The position numbers were made by a program, and so were the translations under genes. Below, piece by piece: positions 10,489 through 19,351 of a stretch of DNA of 64,000 nt. Source of the DNA: Sporosarcina sp. Te-1 (GTDB lineage: Bacteria > Bacillota > Bacilli > Bacillales_A > Planococcaceae); NCBI RefSeq assembly GCF_017498505.1, contig NZ_CP071798.1, forward strand, positions 3,769,501 to 3,833,500. Reading direction: 5' to 3'. The notes under the pieces were generated by a model. It was not told where the DNA came from. It saw only the letters and a program-made list of their open reading frames with translations, and did not search any database. Each line of letters starts with the position of its first letter. Position 1 is the stretch's first letter.

Positions 10489-11370
10489 ATGAAAAAAGCG
10501 ATCGGCTTAGCAAGTATGTTGTTCCTAGCGATGGCAGCCGGCTGTTCTTCGGGAAAGGATCAGGCGACCGCCCATCAAACTGATAGGCAGGACGGTGACC
10601 GGATTGTCGCTACAACAGTTGCGCTGACTGAAATTATGGATACGTTGGAGATTGATCTTGTCGGTGTTCCTTCGAGTTATAAAGATTTGCCCGAAAGGTA
10701 CGTTGATGCAACGGAAGTCGGGAATCCGATGAATCCGGATATGGAAACACTCCTTTCACTGAAACCGACAGAAATCTTTTCGGTTACAACGTTAAAATAT
10801 GATTTGCAGGAAATGTTCGATGTCCGCGGAATTGATATGACATATATCAATTTGGAAAGTATTGATGCAATGCATAAGGAAATTTTGCGCCTCGGCGAGA
10901 AGTACAATCGTACGGAGCAAGCAGAAGCTGTTGTTGCACGCTTTGAGGAGAAGGCTTCTGAAATTGAAAAGGCGGTGGAAGGGAAAGACAAGCCGACTGT
11001 TTTGATCTTGATGGGCATTCCAGGGAGTTATTTAGTGGCAACGGAGCACTCGTATATCGGAGATCTTGTGAAGCGGAGCGGCGGAATGAACGTCATTACG
11101 GGTGAGGATGTTGAGTTTTTGTCGTCCAATACGGAATACCTGCAACAGGCGAATCCGGATATTATTTTACGAGCGGCTCACGGAATGCCAGAACAGGTTG
11201 TTCAGATGTTTGATGAAGAATTCCAATCAAATGATGTATGGAAACATTTCAGTGCAGTGAAAAATGGGCGTGTGTATGATTTGGAGGAGACATTATTCGG
11301 TACGACGGGTAATTTAGCAGCTCCGGAAGCTTTGGTTGAATTACAGAAAATGTTGTACCCAGAGCAATGA
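10489..11370 (+). CDS. isdE: heme ABC transporter substrate-binding lipoprotein IsdE
   Basis: 293-residue class III (FhuD/BtuF-like) binding protein. It has a lipoprotein signal with lipobox AAGC (Cys 19), then two lobes joined by a long helix, as in IsdE. Conserved blocks include VGNPMNPDMETLLSLKPTEI and a C-terminal region ending near LVELQKMLYPEQ. It receives heme from the NEAT proteins and delivers it to the permease. ATG 10489 is preferred over the GTG at 10471 because GTGAGGAG is suitably placed upstream. It lies in the operon 25 nt after the third NEAT gene and overlaps the permease gene's earliest possible start by 4 nt. Confidence 0.88.
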   Translation: MKKAIGLASMLFLAMAAGCSSGKDQATAHQTDRQDGDRIVATTVALTEIMDTLEIDLVGVPSSYKDLPERYVDATEVGNPMNPDMETLLSLKPTEIFSVTTLKYDLQEMFDVRGIDMTYINLESIDAMHKEILRLGEKYNRTEQAEAVVARFEEKASEIEKAVEGKDKPTVLILMGIPGSYLVATEHSYIGDLVKRSGGMNVITGEDVEFLSSNTEYLQQANPDIILRAAHGMPEQVVQMFDEEFQSNDVWKHFSAVKNGRVYDLEETLFGTTGNLAAPEALVELQKMLYPEQ

Positions 11371-11384
11371 AGGCAGGTAGAAAA

Positions 11385-12377
11385 ATGGCTTGGTTCACAA
11401 AAAGAAGAATCAGTTTCATAGCTATCATTGCACTGCTCATTGCGGTCTTTGTGCAATCGGCACTCGCTGGTAGTATTCAAGTGACGCCGTTCGAGTTGCT
11501 GCGTGGTCTGATGACTGGAACAAATGATGATGTAGCCATCATCAAAGATTTGCGGCTGCCGAGGACTCTCATTGCCGTTTTCGCTGGGGCGGCATTGTCA
11601 GTAGCGGGTGTGTTATTGCAGGCGGTCATGCGCAATCCTCTCGCGGATCCCGGTATTATCGGAGTTTCTGCTGGGGCAAGCTTCATGTCTATTTTTCTAG
11701 TCGCCATGTTCCCGACATTGTTCTTTTTTGTGCCATTGTTTGCGTTTCTCGGAGGGGCGGTCGCGTTTTTTCTCGTGTATTCACTATCATGGAAGTCAGG
11801 GCTTGATCCGCTGCGTATGATTTTAATCGGTATCGCAGTCAATGCGTTGTTTACCGGGCTTGGCCAAGCGATCGCCTTCAGTGGTAGCGGTCTGACACAA
11901 TCAATGAGCCAAGTGACGACTTCCACCTTGACGATGAAGAAATGGAGCGACGTGAATATTATTGCGTTGTACGGCAGCATCGGCCTCATGCTATCTTTCT
12001 TTGTATACAAATGGTGCAACTATTTGGCGCTTGAGGACAAGACCGCCAAAAGCTTGGGGGTCAATATTAATTTGGCCCGCTTCATCATTGCATTGATTGC
12101 CGTTCTGTTAGCATCCGTTGCCACAGCGGCTGCTGGGTTGTTCGCGTTTGTCGGATTGCTCGTACCACATATCAGCCGGACACTTGTCGGCAACGACCAT
12201 AAAGTGCTCATTCCATTTTCGGCGCTAGTGGGCGCACTTTTGATTTTGTTCGCGGATACGATCGGCCGGACGTTGATTGCACCTACTGAAATTCCAGCAT
12301 CCATTGTCGTAGCGGTTATCGGAGGACCGTTCCTCATATTCCTGCTCAGAAAGAGTGATCGTATTTATGGATATTAA
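11385..12377 (+). CDS. isdF: heme ABC transporter permease IsdF (FecCD family)
   Basis: Polytopic FecCD/BtuC-family permease of about 330 residues. Typical motifs are LPRTLIAVFAGAALSVAGVL, RNPLADPGIIGVSAGA and GLLVPHISR. It forms the membrane channel for heme with IsdE and the ATPase encoded next. Two starts are possible: ATG 11367, which overlaps the isdE stop (ATGA), or ATG 11385 with AAGGCAGG upstream; the second is chosen. Its 3' end overlaps the beginning of the ATPase gene by 11 nt, implying translational coupling. Confidence 0.87.
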   Translation: MAWFTKRRISFIAIIALLIAVFVQSALAGSIQVTPFELLRGLMTGTNDDVAIIKDLRLPRTLIAVFAGAALSVAGVLLQAVMRNPLADPGIIGVSAGASFMSIFLVAMFPTLFFFVPLFAFLGGAVAFFLVYSLSWKSGLDPLRMILIGIAVNALFTGLGQAIAFSGSGLTQSMSQVTTSTLTMKKWSDVNIIALYGSIGLMLSFFVYKWCNYLALEDKTAKSLGVNINLARFIIALIAVLLASVATAAAGLFAFVGLLVPHISRTLVGNDHKVLIPFSALVGALLILFADTIGRTLIAPTEIPASIVVAVIGGPFLIFLLRKSDRIYGY

Positions 12378-13137
12378 AGACGTCACATTTTCATATGATA
12401 AGAAGTTGAATACGCTCCACGGCATCGATGGTTCGATCGATATCGGAAAAGTGACGACGATCATCGGACCAAACGGATGTGGAAAATCAACATTGCTTGG
12501 CGTCCTGTCCAACCACTATAACCCGCAAAAGGGGGAAGTGCAGCTCGATGGCAAGGCATTGACCGATTTCAAACTGAAAGAACTTGCAAAACGGATCGCT
12601 ATCGTCCACCAGCAAAACAAAGCTCCTTTTGATATGACTGTAGAGAAACTGACGGCATATGGACGGATACCATACAAAACCCTCTTTTCGACGTCGACGA
12701 AAGAGGATGAAGAAGCAGTCGAATGGGCGCTTGCGAGTACAAACTTGTTGGACAAGCGGCAAACGCCAATTCATGAACTGTCAGGCGGACAAATGCAACG
12801 TGTCTGGATTGCCATGGCATTGACACAGCGGACGCCGTTTTTATTTCTTGACGAACCAACGACGTATCTCGACATCTACTACCAATACGAGTTGCTTGAA
12901 CTTGTCCGGGAGTTGAATGAACAACATGGCATCACAATCGTTATGGTACTTCACGACATCAATCAGGCCATTCGGTATAGCGATACAATCGTTGTCATGA
13001 AAGATGGGAAGATTGCTGCAAAAGGAGAACCGACCGATGTCATTACTGCAGACGCCATAAAAGACATTTACGGTATCCATGTTGTGGTAATGCTTGATGA
13101 AGAGACTGGCATGTATATTGTGCCGATAGGAATTTAG
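12367..13137 (+). CDS. heme/iron ABC transporter ATP-binding protein
   Basis: 256-residue FecE/FhuC-type ATPase. Walker A is GPNGCGKST, the signature is LSGGQMQR, Walker B is FLFLDEPT, and the switch His is in LHDINQA. It powers uptake through the IsdF-like permease encoded just upstream. ATG 12367 is chosen because AGTGATC lies about 5 nt upstream inside isdF. It is the last gene of the operon. No sortase B and no heme-degrading IsdG follow, so heme breakdown must be encoded elsewhere. Confidence 0.9.
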   Translation: MDIKDVTFSYDKKLNTLHGIDGSIDIGKVTTIIGPNGCGKSTLLGVLSNHYNPQKGEVQLDGKALTDFKLKELAKRIAIVHQQNKAPFDMTVEKLTAYGRIPYKTLFSTSTKEDEEAVEWALASTNLLDKRQTPIHELSGGQMQRVWIAMALTQRTPFLFLDEPTTYLDIYYQYELLELVRELNEQHGITIVMVLHDINQAIRYSDTIVVMKDGKIAAKGEPTDVITADAIKDIYGIHVVVMLDEETGMYIVPIGI

Positions 13138-13227
13138 ATAGTAGAAAGAAGGTAGACGCTTTTTTATCGAAACTTACATATAATTACATGGTGGATCGTT
13201 GGACTAGTAAAGATTCCAAAGACAAGG

Positions 13228-13258
13228 AAAAGCTCCACACTTTCGTGGAGCTTTTTTG
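13228..13258. terminator. bidirectional terminator, heme operon and DoxX gene
   Basis: AAAGCTCCAC pairs with GTGGAGCTTT, followed by six Ts on the plus strand and preceded by an A-run that gives a U-tract on the minus strand. It separates the convergent heme operon and DoxX gene. Confidence 0.85.
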
Positions 13259-13279
13259 ATTCTACGAGGTGGTGATGTG

Positions 13280-13825
13280 TTATATGGACTTTTTCTTATT
13301 CCAAGGTGTCCCTAGTTTTGGAAGTGCCCAGCGGTCTAATCCATACCAACCCGCCACTTTCCAAGCAAGTACGAGCCAAGTTGCGAGGATGAATAGTAGT
13401 GGATTTGTGCTTAACGTACCAGCAAACAAGAAGCTCACATTCATGAAGGCACCGAAGAAAGCGGCAATACCGGTTAGCAATCCTACGATAAGTCCAAGTC
13501 CTACTAATAATTCACCATACGCCACGACAAAACTGAATATTTTTGCATTTGGCAGCACGGTACTTTCTAAAAATGATGCATACCACCCTGTGACGTCCCC
13601 GCCTTCTTGCGATTTTGCCAATGCCCCTTTGATGAAGCCTTCAAGCGCGGTCCCTGCATTTTTCCCAGTCCATACTTCGCTTTGCACTTTCCCTAATCCG
13701 GCCGTAAACCATGAATACCCGACATATAAACGAATAACCAACCAAATGAGTCCGGAACGGGTATCGCTAAATAAAAAGCGGGACACTGGATTTTCTGAAA
13801 CAACTATTGTGTTTTGATTTTTCAA
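13280..13825 (-). CDS. DoxX family membrane protein
   Basis: About 181 residues with four predicted membrane segments: one near the N-terminus (GLIWLVIRLYVGYSWFTAGL), two central (SFVVAYGELLVGLGLIVGLL; TGIAAFFGAFMNVSFLFAG) and one at the C-terminus. Together they match the DoxX/MauE-like family. Members are linked to thiol and redox processes, but no function can be fixed here. TTG 13825 is preferred because AAGGGGG lies 8 nt upstream; ATG 13843 is an in-frame alternative with a weaker site. The gene is monocistronic and convergent with the heme operon. Confidence 0.82.
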   Translation of the reverse strand: MKNQNTIVVSENPVSRFLFSDTRSGLIWLVIRLYVGYSWFTAGLGKVQSEVWTGKNAGTALEGFIKGALAKSQEGGDVTGWYASFLESTVLPNAKIFSFVVAYGELLVGLGLIVGLLTGIAAFFGAFMNVSFLFAGTLSTNPLLFILATWLVLAWKVAGWYGLDRWALPKLGTPWNKKKSI

Positions 13826-13952
13826 TATAAAAACCCCCTTCATATAATCCTATAGTGTTAGGGACTATTTATCTACTCTGTTCATAATAATGTAACTTTT
13901 GTAAATATGTAATTTTTATATATGTTTACATCCATATGTATGGCTATATGCT

Positions 13953-13990
13953 AAAAACCCGTTGCTTTTCTACAAAGACAACGGGTTTTA
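13953..13990 (-). terminator. terminator of the alkaline phosphatase gene
   Basis: AAACCCGTTG pairs with CAACGGGTTT on the minus strand and runs into a T-run, 5 nt past the phosphatase stop. Confidence 0.8.
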
Positions 13991-13995
13991 CATCA

Positions 13996-15369
13996 TTATT
14001 TCGTTGCTTCCACTAATTCGAAAATGATTTTTGCATGATCGGTATTATCTACTAGTCCGGCAAAACGCTCTTTGGATGGACCGAAGGCATACACAGGTAC
14101 ATCTTCGCCGGTATGTCCGCCGGTCGTCCAGCCAGTATAGGAGCGTTTATCGAAAATGAGCTTGATCGCTTTTTCGATATCGCCGGCTTTTTCGCCGGCA
14201 GTTGAGACAGACTCGATTTCTTCGTCTGTGAGCGCAAGAAGTTCTTGGTCAATATAACGTTTCAATGTTTCTTCCACGTCCGCTCCGCTTGCAATTTGCT
14301 CAGCCATAAATGCAGGTGTGCGCTTTGCGGATTTGATGGCGTCGACAAACCAGTTATATTCTCCGTCCGCTCCAATTGAGAATCCGCCTGTTGAATGATC
14401 TGCTGTAGCGACAACTAAGGTATGCTTGTCTTCCTTGGCAAAATCGATTGCTGCTTTGAACGCTTTCTCGAAGTCTTCCATCTCGCTCATGGCCCCGACA
14501 ACATCATTCGCATGGCCGGCCCAGTCGATTTGGCTTCCTTCCACCATGAGGAAGAATCCATTTTCATTCTTTTTAAGACGTTCAATGGCTGCCACTGTCA
14601 TTTCTTCGAGAGAGGGTGTTTCTTCCGTGCGATCAATCATTTTCGGAAGGCCGCCATCAGCAAACAGGCCTAGAATTTGATCACTCGTATTATTTAACAG
14701 CTCTGCTTTCGTCGTGACATAACTGTAGCCGTCATTTTTAAATGAATCCACCAGATTCACATCCGAACGGACAAAATTCTTTTTGCCCCCGCCTAGGAGT
14801 ACATCAATCGTATGATTGCCATTGATGCGTTCGTTGTAATAGTCATCTGCAATTTCATCCATATTTTTTCGGCTTTCATTATGAGCGCCATAAGCAGCTG
14901 GCGTTGCGTGGGTAATTTCAGACGTGGCAACGAGTCCAGTCGATTTGCCGGCTTCTTTGGCAGCTTCCAAAACGGTTTTGACCCGGGCCTTCTCCTTATC
15001 CAACGCAATGGCGTTGTTGTATGTCTTTACGCCGGAGGACATTGCTGTCGCGGCTGAAGCGGAGTCCGTAATGGATTGTGCATCATCATCTGGATAGGTC
15101 ATTTGTTGACCGACTAAATAGGGATCAAACTCTGTTAAATCAACGTATGGGGTGGAAGGGTCATCCTTCAGGTAACGGTAAGCGGACGTATAGGATACGC
15201 CCATCCCATCCCCAATTAGGAAAATGACGTTCTTGATTTCAGTCTGTTGCTCCGGCTTGCCTTCATTCGCTTGAGCAGCCGATTTGCTGCTTACATTCAA
15301 CAAGCCTCCAGCCAATACAGTGGAAATGACAGCAACGGGAAGAACTTTTTTGAAAAACTTCTTTTTCAA
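13996..15369 (-). CDS. secreted alkaline phosphatase
   Basis: 457-residue PhoA/PhoB-type phosphomonoesterase exported by an N-terminal signal peptide (MKKKFFKKVLPVAVISTVLA, processed near SAAQANEG). The metal-binding Asp is in IGDGMG (about residue 54), the nucleophilic Ser in TDSASAATAM (Ser 103), with further metal ligands in TADHSTGG and GGHTGEDVPVYAFG. It releases phosphate from organic esters outside the cell. The start is TTG 15369, with AGGAGGT about 9 nt upstream. The gene is monocistronic. A four-repeat PhoP box upstream indicates induction by phosphate starvation through PhoPR. Confidence 0.94.
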   Translation of the reverse strand: MKKKFFKKVLPVAVISTVLAGGLLNVSSKSAAQANEGKPEQQTEIKNVIFLIGDGMGVSYTSAYRYLKDDPSTPYVDLTEFDPYLVGQQMTYPDDDAQSITDSASAATAMSSGVKTYNNAIALDKEKARVKTVLEAAKEAGKSTGLVATSEITHATPAAYGAHNESRKNMDEIADDYYNERINGNHTIDVLLGGGKKNFVRSDVNLVDSFKNDGYSYVTTKAELLNNTSDQILGLFADGGLPKMIDRTEETPSLEEMTVAAIERLKKNENGFFLMVEGSQIDWAGHANDVVGAMSEMEDFEKAFKAAIDFAKEDKHTLVVATADHSTGGFSIGADGEYNWFVDAIKSAKRTPAFMAEQIASGADVEETLKRYIDQELLALTDEEIESVSTAGEKAGDIEKAIKLIFDKRSYTGWTTGGHTGEDVPVYAFGPSKERFAGLVDNTDHAKIIFELVEATK

Positions 15370-15418
15370 CTTTACACGACCTCCTAGAGTTTCATTCCAC
15401 TCAACTGTAAAGGAGGAT

Positions 15419-15457
15419 TATTAATCTAGCATGAATCAGATGTAAAGATTAAGTTAA
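15419..15457 (-). promoter_or_regulatory. PhoP box (four direct repeats)
   Basis: On the coding strand the hexamers TTAACT, TTTACA, TTCATG and TTAATA follow one another with exactly 5 nt between each. This is the 11-bp-spaced TT(A/C/T)A(C/T)A arrangement bound by PhoP in Bacillus. The box lies about 50-90 nt upstream of the alkaline phosphatase start. Confidence 0.75.
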
Positions 15458-15524
15458 CTCACACGATGTTGGTCGTCTTATGGGGATTGAACCAATTCTA
15501 GTTGATTTATTCTTAAAACGGTCG

Positions 15525-16012
15525 TTATGGTATTGGAATTTGGACTTCGTATCTCCATTGAAACATGCCGGTAAATAGGACTTTCATGAGAAAGTAGTCG
15601 GGTTCCCCTCCATAGTTTTCTTTAACGATAGCCAATCCTTTTTCAATCGTTCGTTCTTTCTCTTCCTCAGAACATGTAAAGCATAAAAAGTATCTATCTT
15701 GCAAGTGATGGAGATTTGGATGATCCTCAAATGATGTGCAAACAGAGAACATCGTACAAGTCGGAGTCGCGGTTACGTGGGATACAAAAAAATAAGCGGA
15801 ATCATCAAATCGGAAATGTTCTCGGGCTCCTTTTCCTAGCTTTCCATATAGTTCATCATGCAAATCAATTCCTCATCCGTGTAGTAACGATACCCCGATT
15901 GTTTATCCACTCTTGCCGGTTTCAATAGCCCAATTCGATCATAATGCCGTATGGTTTCGATCGTCATTTTAGCTAAACTTGCAGTTTCTCCTATCGAATA
16001 GTATTTCTTCAT
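15525..16012 (-). pseudogene. broken MerR-family regulator
   Basis: The N-terminal 58 residues (MKKYYSIGETASLAKMTIET, then RYYTDEELI) are an intact MerR winged helix. They end early at a TAG (15836). A second frame overlapping at 15836-15863 continues with the C-terminal effector-domain part (FRFDDSAYFFVS, DRYFLCFTCSEEEKE, GMFQWRYEVQIPIP). The total span of 488 nt is about 340 nt shorter than usual for this regulator type, and its length is not a multiple of three. A deletion with frameshift has removed the coiled-coil and part of the sensor domain. The divergent MATE gene it should control is also broken. A truncated DNA-binding fragment could still be made. Confidence 0.8.
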
Positions 16013-16023
16013 GTTTTCACCTC

Positions 16024-16054
16024 TTGAGTCTTGCGTAACCCAAGACTTTATAAT
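16024..16054 (+). promoter_or_regulatory. MerR-type promoter with 19-bp spacer and operator
   Basis: A -35 box TTGAGT (16024-16029) and a -10 box TATAAT (16049-16054) are separated by 19 bp, the unusually long spacing activated by MerR proteins. The inverted repeat AGTCTTG (16027-16033) and CAAGACT (16041-16047) is centred between them. It drives the MATE gene. Confidence 0.75.
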
Positions 16055-16105
16055 TCGATTGTAAAACAATGAGCAATGGCTCACAACTGAAAAGGAGAAG
16101 GTAAG

Positions 16106-17436
16106 ATGAAAGCAAAAGAGCTCGATTTATTACATGACAAGGTTCCTTATTTATTTCGGAATTTCGCAATTCCCGGAATCTTATCGTCCTTGTCCATGTG
16201 TTTGTATGGCATTATCAATGGTCTCATTCTAGGTCGATATGTCGGTTCGAATGCAATGGCCGCGGTCAATATGGCTTCGCCAATCTTCAATATCATTTCT
16301 TGTATTGCCATTTTGATTGCGATTGGGGGGAATACGCTTGTTGGTATCAGTTTAGGAGAGAAGGATCATAAAAAGGCGAATCATCATTTTAATAACGCAG
16401 TTACCGCTCTTTTTGTTATTGCGCTTGTAATCTGGGTTGTTGTTGTATTCTTTCCGTCTTCTCTGGCTCAGGCGGTGGGTGCGAATGATGTATTGTTACC
16501 CTATGTGAAAAGCTACATTCAAACATTTGGATTCTTTATCATTCCGGTTCTCTTCAATATCATTTTTGGTATGTCCTTGCAATCAATCGGCAAACCACAG
16601 CTGTACATGATTGGCAGTATGCTGACTATGGCACTTAATATCATTTTGGACTTGCTTTTTATATGTGTTTTTAATTGGGGGGTTTTTGGAGCTGCGTTGG
16701 CCTCAGGTATAAGCGCTTCTATAGTTTTTTTCATCTTCTTGCCGCATTTTATGAGAAAAGATGGCATTTTGAAGATTGGTAAATACAAATTTAATTGGAA
16801 GGCATTCATGCAAATGGCTTATAACGGCTCTTCGAGGCAATTACACAATTCTGCTTAGGTGTATCCAGTCTATTGTTTAATTGGATTCTCATTAAGCGAT
16901 TTGGTGAGATGGGGGTATCTGCATTTGCGGTAGTCCAGTATATCTCCCTGGTAATCAATGCGGTGATTTTAGGCATGTCGCGTGGTATAACTGCCATTAT
17001 TAGTGTGAACTATGGAGCCAAAGAATACGATCGGGTTCGTCACATACTTAGACTTGCGATAAAGACAGTGACGTTAACGGGCATAAGCTGCACGATCTTC
17101 TTGCTGCTCTTTAAAAATCCGTTGATCGCTATGTTTGTCCCGCAGAATCAGGGTGTTTTTTCGACTGCACAAGAAATCATTCTGTTTTATAGTTTTACAT
17201 TCATATTTGTCGGGGCGAATGTGGTGATCAATACTTTTTATACTGCAGTAAATGATCCAAGAACATCAGCCATCTTGGCGGTTTTACGTTATTTGCTTCT
17301 CATGGGTTCTTTTGTCGCTTTGCCCAATATATTTGGAAATGTAGGGTTATGGCTATCATTTGCCGTTGCGGAAATTTTGTGTCTGTTCGTCAGTCTTCTC
17401 ACGTTGCAAAAGCAATCTTTGTTTCGTGCTTCCTAA
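16106..17436 (+). pseudogene. MATE-family multidrug exporter with one frameshift
   Basis: The two parts, 16106-16858 and the frame ending at 17436, together make one MATE (NorM/MepA-like) sodium- or proton-driven exporter of about 443 residues and twelve helices. The upstream frame reaches MAYNGSSR and soon stops. In the other frame the sequence continues AITQFCLGVSSLLFNWIL, the expected next stretch of the family. Restoring one base near 16833-16836 (probably a G, giving TCGGAG) rejoins the frames with a full-length product. The first frame has a good ribosome site (AAAAGGAGA). It lies divergent from the broken MerR gene behind a MerR-type promoter. A sequencing error cannot be excluded for this single base. 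Confidence 0.85.
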
Positions 17437-17445
17437 CTAGGAACA

Positions 17446-17482
17446 GAAAGAAGTCGCCGGGAATTCCGGAGACTTCTTCCTT
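17446..17482. terminator. hairpin between convergent MATE and NCS1 genes
   Basis: AAGAAGTCGCCGG pairs with CCGGAGACTTCTT around GAATT (one mismatch). The flanking U-tracts are short on both strands, so efficiency is uncertain. Confidence 0.6.
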
Positions 17483-17499
17483 GCAACATTGTCATCAGG

Positions 17500-18816
17500 T
17501 TAGCCTGTAAACTGATCGGGTGCAATATTCTTTTTAATTTTCATAGCCACAACATAAACGACAAGTGAAATGAGCAAAGATTGAACTGCCGGCAACCCGA
17601 TAGGATATAGATATTGTGTGATGTAACCGACGACAACACCAGCGATGACGGCAATCGTAGCCATCCAGTTCCAGCCTGGGTTTTCGACCCATTGTTGTTT
17701 TCGGATAATGAAAAAGTCACCCATCATGACGCCGCCAATCGCAGGGTAGAGGAGGGCGGTCAAGTATAGGAAGTCTTCAAAGTAATCGAGGATTCCCATG
17801 AGTGCCACGATAATCGCCAAAATAGTTCCGAGCAATGTCAAAAGGGCACGGCCTCTCCCGGAGTTGACGTTCAACACGTTCGCCAAGGCGAGTCCCATAC
17901 TGTAGTTGTTGACCAACTGTGATGTCCAGGTCGCGAGCCAAAGAATGAGGAAGCCCCAGAAAGGAAAGCCTAAATTCATCATGACGTTGACAATGTCAGC
18001 ATCTCCTACACCGACAGACATGACAGCCCCGACGATGAAAAGAGGGAAGCCGATAACTGCAATACCGCTTGGAATAATCCAGTTGTCCTTCCATGTCGGC
18101 TTTGCATACCTTGTATAATCGGAAGCGATGACCCACTGGGATACATTGACGCCGATGACCAAACTAATAGCCGCTAAAATGGTCATGCTCGGCTCTGGGT
18201 TCCAGGCCATGATCGTATCAAAGCCTGTATTTTTCATGGAAAGATAGATGCCGCCGATAATTAATAGAAGGCCGGAAGGGACGGCGAGATAATCAGTCCA
18301 TTTCATTGAGTTATAGCCGATGATGGAAGGTAGGGCGAACAGCAATCCGGCGACCGTTGTGACAAGTGCCCAACCCCACCAATTCGTATGGTAATCAATA
18401 CCGAACATCGCGGACATAGCGTTGCCGGCTACAGCTGTCTGCAAGGCCCACCAGCCGAGAGATACGATGAAAATGGTAAACCCGACAATGACTCTTGCCT
18501 GGACCGAACCGAAGCTTGATTTGGCGATGACCGATGAAGAGCGACCGGTTTTCGCGCCGATGTATCCTTGCAGGGCATTTCCAACCCATTGAAATCCGAA
18601 AAGTGCGATAATTAGAATGAGAAGTATTTTACTTAATCCAAAGCTGGCTGCGAGGGCGGCACCTACCATCAACACGGGTATGGTGAATTCCAAGCCGCCG
18701 AAAATCATGGTAGGCGTCAGCCAATGTTGCCTTTCATTTTCAGGGACGGGTGCTAGTGCATTGTCTTTGCCGAGTATATCTTTATCTGGTTGGCTTTGTT
18801 TTGGTTGTTGTTCCAT
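17500..18816 (-). CDS. NCS1-family permease (cytosine/hydantoin type), left hyu cluster
   Basis: 438-residue, twelve-helix nucleobase:cation symporter-1 protein. Family hallmarks visible are a signature start (ERQHWLTPTMIFGGLEFTIP), LGWWALQTAVAGNA, WVIASDYTRYAKP and a C-terminal DFFIIRKQQW. NCS1 proteins import cytosine, hydantoins, allantoin or related cyclic compounds, and this copy most likely feeds the adjacent HyuA/HyuB enzymes. The start at 18816 has GAGGATG upstream; the open frame extends further back without a site. A strong hairpin separates it from the cupin gene, so its expression may be partly uncoupled from the rest. It is a close paralogue of the permease at 28480-29799. Confidence 0.88.
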   Translation of the reverse strand: MEQQPKQSQPDKDILGKDNALAPVPENERQHWLTPTMIFGGLEFTIPVLMVGAALAASFGLSKILLILIIALFGFQWVGNALQGYIGAKTGRSSSVIAKSSFGSVQARVIVGFTIFIVSLGWWALQTAVAGNAMSAMFGIDYHTNWWGWALVTTVAGLLFALPSIIGYNSMKWTDYLAVPSGLLLIIGGIYLSMKNTGFDTIMAWNPEPSMTILAAISLVIGVNVSQWVIASDYTRYAKPTWKDNWIIPSGIAVIGFPLFIVGAVMSVGVGDADIVNVMMNLGFPFWGFLILWLATWTSQLVNNYSMGLALANVLNVNSGRGRALLTLLGTILAIIVALMGILDYFEDFLYLTALLYPAIGGVMMGDFFIIRKQQWVENPGWNWMATIAVIAGVVVGYITQYLYPIGLPAVQSLLISLVVYVVAMKIKKNIAPDQFTG

Positions 18817-18851
18817 GATGTCATCCTCATTTCCGAAGAAAATTGTATAGA

Positions 18852-18897
18852 AAAGCCGGGCGGCCCAGATCAGAATGTCTATTGGACGCCCGGCTTT
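18852..18897 (-). terminator. strong hairpin between cupin and NCS1 genes
   Basis: AAAGCCGGGCG pairs with CGCCCGGCTTT around a loop of about 24 nt. On the minus strand a CTTTTCT tract follows. It lies only about 35 nt before the NCS1 start, so it could terminate or attenuate transcription coming from the hyu genes. Confidence 0.65.
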
Positions 18898-19021
18898 CGT
18901 CGGTACAAAAGAGAGAACATGTTTCGTTGCGGTTTGGCAGTTGGCTATCACAAGCTAAGTGCCTGTTTTATAAGGAACGCTAACTGTCTTTGTGAAAAAT
19001 ATCTTGGTTTTCTTTGACTTC

Positions 19022-19336
19022 TTACGCTTTAACGAGCGCAAAAATGAGTTCCACGGGTTCATCGCCTTCATTGACACACCAATGGGCTTCGCCTGCAGGA
19101 ATGAAAGAGGCTTCACCTGCTGATATCTCGTACAGTTCGCCGCCGGATACCCCTTTCAATGTTCCTTTTGTTATAAATGAATACTCCTGTTCTTCATGGA
19201 AGGTAGTCCCTTCACTCGGCAGTCTTTCGCCGGGCGGTATGGACACATAACCGAATTTCACTTCGGCTCCCGGATATTGATCATGGAATAGGTTTTGAAC
19301 GATATCGTTTGTTACTTGCGGTTTCTGTTTTTTCAT
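19022..19336 (-). CDS. small cupin-domain protein
   Basis: 104-residue single-domain cupin. The metal-binding pattern is visible as EEQEYSFITKGTLKG and later GEASFIPAGEAHWCVNEG; in the first motif the usual His pair is reduced. Cupins of this size act as isomerases, dioxygenases or ligand sensors, and the substrate here is unknown. It is cotranscribed after HyuB with a 15-nt gap and a GGAGG ribosome site, so a step in the same cyclic-amide pathway is likely. No counterpart exists in the mirrored right-hand cluster, where a DUF917 gene is present instead. Confidence 0.82.
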   Translation of the reverse strand: MKKQKPQVTNDIVQNLFHDQYPGAEVKFGYVSIPPGERLPSEGTTFHEEQEYSFITKGTLKGVSGGELYEISAGEASFIPAGEAHWCVNEGDEPVELIFALVKA

Positions 19337-19351
19337 AGTTGCCTCCTCAAA

